Shown here one piece after another: positions 1 to 9,213 of a DNA stretch of 64,000 nt. Each line of letters begins with the position of its first letter. Within the stretch, counting starts at the first letter, position 1. The DNA is from Streptomyces griseofuscus (lineage in GTDB: Bacteria; Actinomycetota; Actinomycetes; Streptomycetales; Streptomycetaceae): the NCBI RefSeq assembly GCF_014673495.1, contig NZ_CP051006.1, positions 1,922,001-1,986,000 on the forward strand, given 5' to 3'. The translations under genes and the position numbers were made by a program. Below the pieces are notes generated by a model that made no database searches, was not told the DNA's origin, and saw only the letters and a program-made list of their open reading frames with translations.

Positions 1-55
1 TCCTCTCGGGAGTCGGCCGGATGGGTCCTCGGGATGCCCCGGGGCGGGGCGGGGC

Positions 56-1393
56 TCAGGGGCGGTCGAGCAGGGTGCCCTTCGGCGGGGTGAACTCGCC
101 GTCGGCGACGATGCGTTCGCCGCGCAGCCAGGTGGATCTGACGACGCCGTGCAGGGTGCGGCCCGCGTACGCGGTGACCCGGTTGCGGTGCTGGAGTCCC
201 GCCGGGTCGACCGTGAAGGTCTCCTCGGGCGCGAGGACCGCGAAGTCGGCGTCGCGGCCGGGGGCGATGGCGCCCTTGCGGGCGTCGAGTCCGACGAGGG
301 CTGCGGTGCGCGCGGACATCCAGCGCACGACGTCGTCCAGGGTGTGGCCGCGCCTTCGGGCCTCGGTCCACACGGCCGAGAGGCTGAGCTGGAGGCCGGA
401 GATGCCGCCCCAGGCGGTGGCGAAGTCGGCGGTCTTGAGGTCGGCCGTGGAGGGCGAGTGGTCGGTGACGACGCAGTCGATGGTGCCGTCGGCGAGCGCG
501 GCCCACAGCAGGTCCTGGTTGGCGGCCTCGCGGATCGGCGGGCAGCACTTGAACTCGCTGGCGCCGTCGGGGACTTCCTCGGCGGTGAGGGTGAGGTAGT
601 GCGGGCAGGTCTCCACGGTGATCCGGACGCCCTCGGCGCGGGCGGCGCGGATCAGCGGCAGCGCGTCACTGGAGGACAGGTGCAGGACATGCACCCGGGC
701 GTCCAGGCGGCGGGCGTGGGCGATCAGCGCGGCGATGGCGGTGTCCTCGGCGTCGCGGGGGCGCGAGGCGAGGAAGTCGGCGTAGCGGGGGCCGCCGTGC
801 TGGGGGGCGGCGGCCAGGTGGTGCGGGTCCTCGGCGTGCACGATCAGCAGTCCGCCGAAGCCGGCGATCTCCGCGAGCGAGCGGGCGAGCTGCTCCTGGT
901 CGAGGTGCGGGAACTCGTCCACGCCGGACGGGGACAGGAACGCCTTGAAGCCGAAGACCCCGGCGTCGTGCAGCGGGCGCAGGTCCTTGACGTTGCCGGG
1001 CAGGGCGCCGCCCCAGAAGCCGACGTCGATGTGCGCCTTGTCCCGGGCCACGTCCCGTTTGATCCGCAGATGCTCGACGGTGGTGGTCGGCGGCAGGGAG
1101 TTCAGCGGCATGTCGACGAGAGTGGTGATGCCGCCGGCGGCCGCGGCGCGGGTGGCGGTCCAGAAGCCCTCCCACTCGGTACGGCCCGGGTCGTTGACGT
1201 GCACATGAGTGTCGACCAGACCGGGCAGCAGCGCGTCGTCGCCGACGTCCACCAGGCGTGCGCCGGCCGGGATCTCGGTGTCGTACGGCAGTACGGCCGT
1301 GATCGTCCCGGCGGACACGGTGACCGTGGCGGCCCGCGTCCCCTCCGGGGTGATTACGCGCGTCGAGCGCAGCACCAGTTCAGCGTCGGACAC
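56..1393 (-). CDS. allB: allantoinase
   Basis: Hydrolyses the ring of allantoin to allantoate, the second stage of purine ring catabolism, in the cytoplasm. About 445 aa, normal for the family. Visible metal-site motifs of the cyclic amidohydrolases: DTHVHVND near the N-terminus, the carbamylated-lysine context [22 protein letters not shown] and VVTDHSPS. I start it at the GTG at 1393 (VSDAELVL...), preceded by an AAAGGGG-type ribosome site. A longer reading from the ATG at 1435 adds 14 residues with no family resemblance. It is divergent from the IclR regulator, and the 285-bp gap holds several inverted repeats. In Streptomyces allantoin genes are repressed by the IclR protein AllR, so control by its neighbour is likely. 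Confidence 0.95.
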   Translation of the reverse strand: MSDAELVLRSTRVITPEGTRAATVTVSAGTITAVLPYDTEIPAGARLVDVGDDALLPGLVDTHVHVNDPGRTEWEGFWTATRAAAAGGITTLVDMPLNSLPPTTTVEHLRIKRDVARDKAHIDVGFWGGALPGNVKDLRPLHDAGVFGFKAFLSPSGVDEFPHLDQEQLARSLAEIAGFGGLLIVHAEDPHHLAAAPQHGGPRYADFLASRPRDAEDTAIAALIAHARRLDARVHVLHLSSSDALPLIRAARAEGVRITVETCPHYLTLTAEEVPDGASEFKCCPPIREAANQDLLWAALADGTIDCVVTDHSPSTADLKTADFATAWGGISGLQLSLSAVWTEARRRGHTLDDVVRWMSARTAALVGLDARKGAIAPGRDADFAVLAPEETFTVDPAGLQHRNRVTAYAGRTLHGVVRSTWLRGERIVADGEFTPPKGTLLDRP

Positions 1394-1470
1394 CCGGACC
1401 CCTTTCTGTACCGCCGTCGGACACCCGGACCTCACGCCCGGGGAACGGGATATACAGCCACGAAACGGAT

Positions 1471-1487
1471 TTCAACGTTCTGTTGAA
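1471..1487. promoter_or_regulatory. inverted repeat in the allB/allR intergenic region
   Basis: Perfect inverted repeat TTCAAC-GTTCT-GTTGAA about 80 bp upstream of the allB start and 190 bp upstream of allR. Its size and symmetry suit a dimeric regulator. Its sequence differs from the 15-mer shared with aceB, so it may be a second or weaker site for the same IclR protein or a site for another regulator. Function is inferred only. Confidence 0.5.
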
Positions 1488-1563
1488 GGAGTCTTCACTC
1501 CCGGTTCGGCGTCGTCAAGGGGCGTCCACTCGGCGGCGGATGCCAGGAGAGCACCCTGGACGT

Positions 1564-1588
1564 TTCCACAAAGCGGAATTAGAATTCC
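1564..1588. promoter_or_regulatory. probable AllR operator (TTCC-N7-GGAA) overlapping a second palindrome
   Basis: Positions 1564-1578 read TTCCACAAAGCGGAA. An almost identical element, TTCCACAATGAGGAA, lies upstream of aceB at 4225-4239. Directly overlapping it, 1575-1588 is the perfect palindrome GGAATT-AG-AATTCC. Recurrence in front of two genes of the glyoxylate/allantoin pathway, one beside an IclR gene, makes this the best candidate operator for that regulator. Binding itself is inferred. Confidence 0.65.
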
Positions 1589-1677
1589 AGCAAGCAGAAC
1601 GTAGCTCCGTACAAGCGGGGAGTCAACCGTCCGCCGGGTAGGCTGCTGCCCTCCGTTCGTCCCGAAAGGAACGTGCC

Positions 1678-2472
1678 GTGCCCACGTCGAGCGCCAGCAC
1701 CCCCGAATCCGCCAAGGCCTCCGGCGGTGGCGGGGTCCAGTCCCTTGAGCGCGCCTTCGACCTGCTGGAACGGATGGCGGACGCGGGCGGCGAAGTGGGC
1801 CTCAGCGAACTGTCCGCGACCAGCGGGCTGCCGCTGCCCACCATCCACCGGCTGATGCGCACCCTGGTCGCCTGCGGCTATGTGCGCCAGCAGCCCAACC
1901 GGCGCTACGCGCTCGGCCCCCGGCTGATCCGGCTCGGCGAGTCGGCGTCCCGGCTGCTGGGCACCTGGGCGCGGCCGTATCTCGCACGGCTCGTGGAGGA
2001 GACCGGCGAGACCGCGAACATGGCGCTGCTGGACGGCGACGAGATCGTGTACGTGGCACAGGTGCCCTCCAAGCACTCGATGCGGATGTTCACCGAGGTC
2101 GGCCGGCGGGTGCTGCCGCACTCCACGGGCGTCGGCAAGGCGCTGCTCTCGGCGGTGCCGGACGGCGAGGTGCGGGCACTGCTGGGCCGTACCGGGATGC
2201 CCGCGGCGACGGACCGGACCATCACCACGCCGGAGGGGTTCCTCGAGGCGCTGGCGGAGGTACGGCGGCAGGGGTACGCCGTGGACGACAACGAGCAGGA
2301 GATCGGGGTGCGCTGCCTCGCCGTCTGCGTACCGGACTCCCCGACGGCCGCGGCGATCTCCATCTCGGGTCCGGCGGGCCGGGTGACCGAGGACGCGACG
2401 GACAAGATCGTGCCGGTGCTCCAGCAGGTCGCGATCGAGCTGTCCCGGTCGCTGGCGAGCTCCGGCGCGTAG
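1678..2472 (+). CDS. allR: IclR-family repressor of the allantoin/glyoxylate genes
   Basis: 264-aa transcriptional regulator. Residues ~20-80 form an IclR winged helix-turn-helix (VQSLERAFDLLERM ... ELSATSGLPLPTIHRLMRTL). Residues ~85-260 form the ligand-sensing domain with the family motif LPHSTGVGKALLSAVP and the conserved GYAVDDNEQEIGVRCLAV segment. Starts at GTG 1678 behind AAAGGA. Divergent from allantoinase and a few genes from malate synthase. In Streptomyces the orthologue AllR represses allantoin-degradation and malate synthase genes and responds to allantoin or glyoxylate-type ligands. The matching 15-bp elements upstream of this gene and of aceB support that role here. The next gene starts at TTG one base after its stop, implying co-transcription. 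Confidence 0.93.
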   Translation: MPTSSASTPESAKASGGGGVQSLERAFDLLERMADAGGEVGLSELSATSGLPLPTIHRLMRTLVACGYVRQQPNRRYALGPRLIRLGESASRLLGTWARPYLARLVEETGETANMALLDGDEIVYVAQVPSKHSMRMFTEVGRRVLPHSTGVGKALLSAVPDGEVRALLGRTGMPAATDRTITTPEGFLEALAEVRRQGYAVDDNEQEIGVRCLAVCVPDSPTAAAISISGPAGRVTEDATDKIVPVLQQVAIELSRSLASSGA

Positions 2473-2473
2473 G

Positions 2474-3061
2474 TTGCGCGAGCTGTTCGACGCCATCGCC
2501 CATACCGCGCGGCTCCGCGAGGTCGAGCGGCACAACAACGCCACCGCGGACCGCAGGGAGAGCGTCGCCGAGCACTCCTGGCATCTGGCGCTGGTCTGCT
2601 GGCTGCTGCACGGCGAGTTCGAGCGGGAGACCGGCCGGTCGCTGGACCTGGCGCGGATGATGAAGATGTGCCTGATGCACGACCTGGTGGAGATCGACAC
2701 CGGAGACCCCTCGGCCTGGAGTCCCGGCGATCGGGAGGAGAAGGCGCGGCGGGAAGAGGCCGTCGCGCTGCGGCGGTTCGGCGCGCTGCCCGGTCCGCTG
2801 GCCGACGAGTTCCTGGACCTGTGGCACGAGTACGAGCGGGGGGCCACCGCGGAGGCGCGTCTGGTGCGCGGGGTGGACCGGCTCAACCCGGCCCTGATGC
2901 GCCTGCTCACCGGTCAGGGCTGGCACGACGTGCCGGCCGACGCCGAGGCGCTGGACCGGCTCCAGCTGCCCCGGGTGGCGGTGAGCGGGACGCTGACCGC
3001 GCTGTACCGCCGTATCCGGGAAGAGGCTCAGGAGCGGGGGCTGTTCGCGTCGGAGGAGTGA
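2474..3061 (+). CDS. HD-domain phosphohydrolase (YfbR/HDDC2-like)
   Basis: 195-aa soluble protein with an HD metal-phosphohydrolase fold: EHSWHLALV near residue 33, LMHDLVEIDTGD near residue 73 carrying the HD pair, and a later conserved Asp region (GVDRLNPALM). The HDDC2/YfbR group are 5'-deoxynucleotidases or related nucleotide phosphatases; the substrate cannot be read from sequence. The start is a TTG one base after the allR stop, with no separate promoter visible, so it is probably read with allR and may act in nucleotide salvage or purine turnover. The last 34 bp overlap the end of the convergent DUF5955 gene. Confidence 0.85.
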   Translation: MRELFDAIAHTARLREVERHNNATADRRESVAEHSWHLALVCWLLHGEFERETGRSLDLARMMKMCLMHDLVEIDTGDPSAWSPGDREEKARREEAVALRRFGALPGPLADEFLDLWHEYERGATAEARLVRGVDRLNPALMRLLTGQGWHDVPADAEALDRLQLPRVAVSGTLTALYRRIREEAQERGLFASEE

Positions 3062-3372
3062 TCCGGGCGGGGCAGTGACCCCTGGCCGCGGCGCGCGGGC
3101 TCCCCGAACAGGTCCACCGCCGCCCTGACCGCCCGCAGCGCCCCCGACAGCGCGCTCATCGAGCCGATGGCGCCCGCGAGGACCAGCAGGGAGCCGCGCA
3201 GCCGAGGTATCTCCGGGACGCCCTCGCAGGTCATGGCGGCGAGCGCGGCCAGTTCGTCCTCCGCCGCCGCACGGTCCGGGAAGTCCGTGCGCAGGGCGGC
3301 CAGTTCGCGGCGTAAGCGGGACACCGCCATGCGCAGCTCCGTCACCCTCGGGTCCTCTTCATCGCCGGTCAC
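3028..3372 (-). CDS. DUF5955-type small conserved protein
   Basis: About 114 aa, rich in Leu, Ala and Arg, predicted mostly helical (ELRMAVSRLRRELAALR, AAEDELAALAAM, GSLLVLAGAIGSMSAL). It resembles the DUF5955 proteins that sit at this place in Streptomyces genomes; no function is known. The start is uncertain: GTG 3372 (VTGDEEDPRV) fits the family N-terminus, while GTG 3345 has a better ribosome site (AGAGG, 8 nt). It contains one TTA leucine codon (complement of 3313-3315), which in Streptomyces would need the bldA tRNA. The 3' end overlaps the HD gene on the other strand by 34 bp. Confidence 0.6.
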   Translation of the reverse strand: MTGDEEDPRVTELRMAVSRLRRELAALRTDFPDRAAAEDELAALAAMTCEGVPEIPRLRGSLLVLAGAIGSMSALSGALRAVRAAVDLFGEPARRGQGSLPRPDHSSDANSPRS

Positions 3373-3531
3373 CGGCCTGTGCCCCAAGCTCCGCAAAGCA
3401 GCCCTCCCCAGGCAGCCACGCCGTCGTGCGCGGGTCAGTAAACGCCACCCGGCCCGGCGAGCGCCATGGGGCATACCGAAAATCAGCCCGGGATTCCGGA
3501 AAGCCGGGCCGCCGTCGGGTATGCAGGAGCC

Positions 3532-4140
3532 ATGACGGACATCGAGGACCCCACCACGGAGGTCGCCGGTCTGGTGCTGGCCGCCGGGGGCGGCAGACGG
3601 CTCGGCGGACGGCCCAAGGCGCTGCTGGAACACCGGGGGCGGCCCCTGGTCGAGCACGCGGTGGGGGTGCTGCGGGCGGCCGGGGTCGGACGGATCCATG
3701 TCGTGCTGGGCGCGCGGGCCGAGGAGGCGCGCGAGCGGGCGGACCTGGGCGACTGCGTCCTGGTCGACAACCCGCGCTGGGCCGAGGGCATGGGCTCCTC
3801 GCTGCGCGCGGGACTCGCCGCGCTCGCCCGGACGGACGCACGGGCGGCCCTGGTCTTCCTGGTCGACCAGCCGGGCATCGGACCCGAGGCGGTGGCGCGG
3901 GTCCTTCGGGCGTACGACGGCGAGAACGCGCTGGTCTCGGCGGCCTACGACGGCACGCGCGGGCATCCGGTGCTGTTCGGGGCGGCCCACTGGGCGGGGA
4001 TCGCGGCGGCCGCCACCGGGGACCGGGGCGCCCGCGCCTATCTGAAGGCCCACGAGGGAGCCGTCCGGCTGGTGGAGTGCGCGGATGTTGCGCGGCCGTA
4101 CGACATCGACACCGAGGCCGACCTGAGCCACCTTGAGTGA
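3532..4140 (+). CDS. MobA-like NTP transferase (molybdenum cofactor/MocA type)
   Basis: 202-aa nucleotidyltransferase. The N-terminal GLVLAAGGGRRLGGRPKALL is the nucleotide-binding signature of the MobA/MocA/IspD fold, followed by VVLGARAEEA and the metal-site region LVFLVDQPG; the C-terminal half has GHPVLFG and YDIDTEADL. MocA-type members transfer CMP or GMP to molybdopterin for xanthine-oxidase-type enzymes, which fits a purine-catabolism neighbourhood (xanthine to urate to allantoin). The ATG at 3532 is chosen because the family motif begins 13 residues later. An upstream in-frame extension from 3466 has no family similarity. The exact cofactor substrate is inferred. Confidence 0.85.
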   Translation: MTDIEDPTTEVAGLVLAAGGGRRLGGRPKALLEHRGRPLVEHAVGVLRAAGVGRIHVVLGARAEEARERADLGDCVLVDNPRWAEGMGSSLRAGLAALARTDARAALVFLVDQPGIGPEAVARVLRAYDGENALVSAAYDGTRGHPVLFGAAHWAGIAAAATGDRGARAYLKAHEGAVRLVECADVARPYDIDTEADLSHLE

Positions 4141-4224
4141 ACGGGGTGTCGCCGGCCGGGCTTGTGGCACCCGGCGTCAGCTTGCCTCGACCCGGAGAAT
4201 CTCGACATCAACACACCATTGAAG

Positions 4225-4239
4225 TTCCACAATGAGGAA
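4225..4239. promoter_or_regulatory. probable AllR operator upstream of aceB
   Basis: TTCCACAATGAGGAA, a TTCC-N7-GGAA inverted repeat matching 12 of 15 positions of TTCCACAAAGCGGAA upstream of allR (1564-1578). It lies 104 bp before the aceB start codon, a plausible promoter-proximal position. Regulation of malate synthase by AllR is known in Streptomyces; the assignment of this exact element is inference. Confidence 0.65.
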
Positions 4240-4297
4240 ACTAGTATCCACTGATCAGAAGCGTCCGGCCGCACAGCGGGCGCGATTCATCCCTTTC

Positions 4298-4320
4298 GTG
4301 CCACTTGGCACGTGGTGCCA
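4298..4320 (+). promoter_or_regulatory. overlapping mutually exclusive hairpins in the aceB leader
   Basis: GTGCCA (4298-4303), TGGCAC (4306-4311) and GTGCCA (4315-4320) lie in a row just before the ribosome site of aceB. The middle arm can pair with either flank: a 2-nt loop with the first, too tight to fold well in RNA, or a 3-nt loop with the second. As DNA it is also a compact operator-like palindrome, TGGCAC-GTG-GTGCCA. Role unknown. Confidence 0.4.
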
Positions 4321-4342
4321 CCGCTGAAGGAAGTGACAGCTC

Positions 4343-5968
<1,626 letters not shown>

Positions 5969-5982
5969 GCCCCGGCGGGTCT

Positions 5983-6018
5983 CGGGGTGGCTCGGGGTTT
6001 CCGCCCCGGGCCACCCCG
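5983..6018. terminator. bidirectional hairpin between aceB and the HipA-like gene
   Basis: CGGGGTGGC (5983-5991) pairs with GCCACCCCG (6010-6018), with an inner CGGGG/CCCCG stem, giving a long stable hairpin just after the aceB stop, followed by GCCGTTTTCC on the plus strand. It lies between two convergent genes and probably terminates both. Confidence 0.75.
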
Positions 6019-6035
6019 CCGTTTTCCGGGGCCCG

Positions 6036-6950
6036 TCAGCGCAGGTGGATCGCCCCGTCGTGTTCCACGGCCGGCTTGCCGTGCAGATCGGGGACCTGCT
6101 TCAGCCAGTCCGGGCGGCCCGCCTGGGTACGGGCTGCGCGGGCGGCCTCCTCGGCTGCGACCTGTTCACGGCTCGGGAAGTCGGTGGGCAGCCACTCGGC
6201 CGACCGCCGCACCCGGGCCAGCAGATAGCCGACGTAGGCGTCCCGGACGTCGTCGGGCGTGGCGAACCCCGCGTCCTCGGCCAGCCAGGCGTCCGGCACC
6301 TCGGCGACGATCGCGCGCAGCAGCTCCTCCGTGACGCGCGGGGCGAGTTCGGCGTCGGCGGCGCGGACGTCGGGGCCGTACTGGCCGAGGGCGTGATGGC
6401 GGAAGTCGTACCGCTTGGCCGGGGTGGTGGTGTCCCAGCGGTGGTGGAAGACGAGGGCGGCGCCGTGGTCGATGAGCCACAGCCGCGGCGGCACGGTGCC
6501 GAGGGTGGGCCACACCATCAGGTTGGAGCTGTGCACGGTGCGGTCGACATTGACGGTCAGCGCGTCCAGCCACACCACGCGGCCGGCCTCCAGCGGGTCC
6601 ACCGGGAAGACGCGGGCGAGCTCCGGGGTGAGGTCGCGGGCGCCCGGCAGATAGTCCATGCCGAGGTTCACCCCCGCGCTGGCGCTGTGCAGGTCGCGCA
6701 CCTCCTGGTGCGGCTCCGCGGCGGCGACGGCCGGGTCGAAGTGCACGAGGACCAGCTCGGGGAAGCGCAGCCCGAGCGCGCGGGCCAGCTCGCCGACGAT
6801 CACCTCCGCGACCAGCGCCTTGTGCCCCTGTGCCGAACCGGTGAACTTCACGACGTACGTGCCGAGGTCGTCGGCCTCGACGATGCCGGGGACGGAGCCG
6901 CCGGAGCGCAGCGGCTCGATGTAGCGGGTCGCGGTGACCTCTCTCAGCAT
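6036..6950 (-). CDS. HipA-like kinase-fold protein
   Basis: 304 aa, cytoplasmic. It contains a HipA/PI3K-like fold segment: GTYVVKFTGSAQGHKALVAE near residue 31 (lysine-containing nucleotide-binding strand), VVWLDALTVNVDRTVHSSN near residue 130 and WLIDHGAALVFHH near residue 163, matching catalytic-loop and metal-site positions. It is a stand-alone chromosomal HipA-like protein with no HipB partner beside it, so a toxin-antitoxin role is not supported. Such proteins are widespread in Streptomyces without known function. Start ATG 6950 has AAGGAC directly upstream. Monocistronic, convergent with aceB. Confidence 0.8.
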   Translation of the reverse strand: MLREVTATRYIEPLRSGGSVPGIVEADDLGTYVVKFTGSAQGHKALVAEVIVGELARALGLRFPELVLVHFDPAVAAAEPHQEVRDLHSASAGVNLGMDYLPGARDLTPELARVFPVDPLEAGRVVWLDALTVNVDRTVHSSNLMVWPTLGTVPPRLWLIDHGAALVFHHRWDTTTPAKRYDFRHHALGQYGPDVRAADAELAPRVTEELLRAIVAEVPDAWLAEDAGFATPDDVRDAYVGYLLARVRRSAEWLPTDFPSREQVAAEEAARAARTQAGRPDWLKQVPDLHGKPAVEHDGAIHLR

Positions 6951-7013
6951 GTCCTTGCGTCACCAGCCTCTGCCGCCCTGCGTTCCACCAGGTGAGCATA
7001 GACCGAGCGCGCC

Positions 7014-7817
7014 TCACCGGTGCCGGGGGAAGCGGCCGGTGACGCGATTCGGGCGGGCGGCGGGGGCGGTCAGCGGTCCGCGGGTGGCCACCGAGGCGAC
7101 GTAGCCGCGGTCCACCGGGACGTCCCTGAAGTGCCAGTCGACCCGGGGCCGCGGGCCGTCCGGGGTGCCCAGCCCGATGTAGTCCAGGGCGGGGTCGCGG
7201 CCGAGACCGGTGCCGAGGCCCTTCAGATACGCCTCCTTCCGCGTCCACAGCCGGGCCACGGCCCCGGGGCGGCGGACCGGGTCGAGGGCCCGGGCCTCCC
7301 GCTGCTCGTCGGGGTGCAGCATCAGGGCCAGCTCGCCGCTCCCCTCGATGTCGGGCACCAGCTCCACGTCCACCCCGATCGGCTCGCCCGCGACGCCGAT
7401 CAGCACCAGGTCGCCGCGGTGGGAGAGCGAGAAGTGGAGATCGCCGGGGAAGCCGAGGAGAGCGGGGCGGCCATGGGGTCCGCCGCAGCAGGGGCAGGTC
7501 TCGCGGGCGTAGCGGATCTCCCCGGGCGGCACCCCTAGGTAGGACCCCAGTACCGTGCGCAGCGTGCGGTGCGCGGCCGTGAAGCGGACGCGGTCCACGG
7601 GTCTGGCGAAGGAGGCGGCACGCTCGCGTTCGGACGCGTCCAGCGTGGCCGCGTCGGGGGCGGCGTCCGAGCCGGCGTCCGTGGTGTCGGACAGCCGTAG
7701 CAGCCGCAGGTCGGGGGTGCCCGGGGGCGGGAGGCTGTGCCGTACTGGCTGCGGGGTGGATTCCACTGGACTGCTCCCGGCCGTGGAGGGGGTGTCATAC
7801 GTGTTCATACGAGTCAT
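7014..7817 (-). CDS. 4'-phosphopantetheinyl transferase (Sfp type)
   Basis: 267-aa enzyme that transfers phosphopantetheine from CoA onto the Ser of carrier domains, activating the NRPS T domains of this cluster. Sfp-family motifs: RYARETCPCCGGPHGRPAL, LHFSLSHRGDLVLIGVA, GVDVELVPDIEG (Mg-binding Asp/Glu) and RLWTRKEAYLKGLGTGLG. The ~45-residue N-terminal extension is Ser/Pro/Thr rich. ATG 7817 is taken; ATG 7808 is also possible and neither has a strong ribosome site. It follows the MFS gene by 22 bp and ends the minus-strand biosynthetic operon. Confidence 0.92.
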   Translation of the reverse strand: MTRMNTYDTPSTAGSSPVESTPQPVRHSLPPPGTPDLRLLRLSDTTDAGSDAAPDAATLDASERERAASFARPVDRVRFTAAHRTLRTVLGSYLGVPPGEIRYARETCPCCGGPHGRPALLGFPGDLHFSLSHRGDLVLIGVAGEPIGVDVELVPDIEGSGELALMLHPDEQREARALDPVRRPGAVARLWTRKEAYLKGLGTGLGRDPALDYIGLGTPDGPRPRVDWHFRDVPVDRGYVASVATRGPLTAPAARPNRVTGRFPRHR

Positions 7818-7839
7818 ACGCGTTCGTCAGAGAGGGCCG

Positions 7840-9213
7840 TCACATCGCGCGGGCCGTGGCCGTGGCCGTGCGCACCGGTGCCGCCGTCGCCTCCGCCGCG
7901 GACCGCTCCCCGGCCACCGGCTCGGTGGGCAGGTCGCGGCGTCCGGCCAGCGGCTTCACCAGCAACAGCAGGCTGCTGACGGCGAGTCCCGCGGTCAGCA
8001 GCCACAGCGTCGGCCGCAGTCCGACGGCCGTACCGAGCGCGCCGCCGAGCAGCGCGCCGACCGGCACCGAGCCGTAGTTGGCGACGGAGTAGCTCGCCGT
8101 GATCCGGCCGAGCAGTCCGGGCGGGCAGTATGTCTGCCGGAACGCGCCCTGGATGACGCTGCCGCAGACGACGCCCACCGACAGGCCCGCGAGGCCCAGG
8201 GCCACGAGCACGGAGCGGGCGCCCGGGCCCGCCAGCGGGATCAGCAGTCCCAGGGGGGCGGTGACGAGTTTGCACAGCAGCATGCCGCGGGCCGTGCCGA
8301 AGCGCCGGGCCATCGGGCCCGCGGCGAGGGCGCCGAGGAATCCGCCCACGCCGCCCGCCGCGAGCAGCCAGCCCACCGCGCCCTCGCCGACGCCCAGTTC
8401 ACGCACCAGGAAGACGGTGAGGATGGCCTGGCAGCCGGTCAGCAGCAGATTGGTGACCGACCCGTAGACCGTGAGCACCCGGAGGTAGGGATCGCGCAGG
8501 GTGTGGCGCAGGCCCTCCCGGATCTCCGCGCGCAGCCCGGGGCGCGCCCGGGGCGTCTCGACGCGCGGTTCGCGGCCCCGCACGGCGAGCAGGCACAGGG
8601 TGGAGACCAGGAAGGTCGCCGCGTCGGCCAGCAGCCCGGTCACCGCGCCGAGGGCCCCCGCCAGCAGACCGCCGGCCCCCAGACCGCCCAGCTGCGCCAC
8701 CGACTCGCTGCCCTGAAGCTTGGCGTTGGCCGCGGACAGCTCGTCCTTGGCCACGACGGTCGGCAGATAGACGCGGTACGCCACGGAGAAGAGGACGCTC
8801 GCGCAGCCGGTCAGCAGGGACACGGCGAACAGCTGCGCCAGGGTGAGGACGCCGTACCAGGCGGCGACGGGAACGCCGGCCAGCAGCACCAGCGAGACCA
8901 GGTTGCAGGCGATCATCAGCGGGCGCCGCCGTACCCGGTCCACCCAGGCGCCCGCCGACAGCCCGAAGAGCAGCCAGGGCAGCCAGGCGGCGGCGGCCAG
9001 CACGCTCACCCACAGGGTGCCCGCGTGCAGGGTCACCACGGCCACCAGCGGCATGGCGACGCCGGAGATGCTGCTGCCGAACTTGCTGACGGTCTCGCCG
9101 CCCCACAGCAGCCGGAAGTCGCGCCGGGGCCGCATGTCCAGCCCCGTTCCGCCGTCGTTCTCGTCGCCCATCACGGATCTCTCTTCGCCCATGACCGCGT
9201 TCTCGTCGCTCAT
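7840..9213 (-). CDS. MFS exporter (DHA3/EntS-like)
   Basis: 457-aa integral membrane transporter with about 12 hydrophobic segments. Typical DHA3 features: WGGETVSKFGSSISGVAMPL in the first helix, AGAWVDRVRRRPLMIA (the loop 2-3 motif A analogue), and ANAKLQGSESVAQLGGLGAG in the central loop region. It starts at ATG 9213, whose ATGA overlaps the stop of the ArgH-like gene, so the two are translationally coupled. Position inside the biosynthetic operon points to export of the peptide product, which may also give self-resistance. It is related to the second MFS gene at 56732-57982. Confidence 0.9.
   Translation of the reverse strand: MSDENAVMGEERSVMGDENDGGTGLDMRPRRDFRLLWGGETVSKFGSSISGVAMPLVAVVTLHAGTLWVSVLAAAAWLPWLLFGLSAGAWVDRVRRRPLMIACNLVSLVLLAGVPVAAWYGVLTLAQLFAVSLLTGCASVLFSVAYRVYLPTVVAKDELSAANAKLQGSESVAQLGGLGAGGLLAGALGAVTGLLADAATFLVSTLCLLAVRGREPRVETPRARPGLRAEIREGLRHTLRDPYLRVLTVYGSVTNLLLTGCQAILTVFLVRELGVGEGAVGWLLAAGGVGGFLGALAAGPMARRFGTARGMLLCKLVTAPLGLLIPLAGPGARSVLVALGLAGLSVGVVCGSVIQGAFRQTYCPPGLLGRITASYSVANYGSVPVGALLGGALGTAVGLRPTLWLLTAGLAVSSLLLLVKPLAGRRDLPTEPVAGERSAAEATAAPVRTATATARAM

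Noticed and set aside
6036..6950. HipA toxin of a hipBA toxin-antitoxin pair
   Set aside because: No HipB-like HTH gene adjacent, and the protein is of the stand-alone HipA-like type common in Streptomyces.
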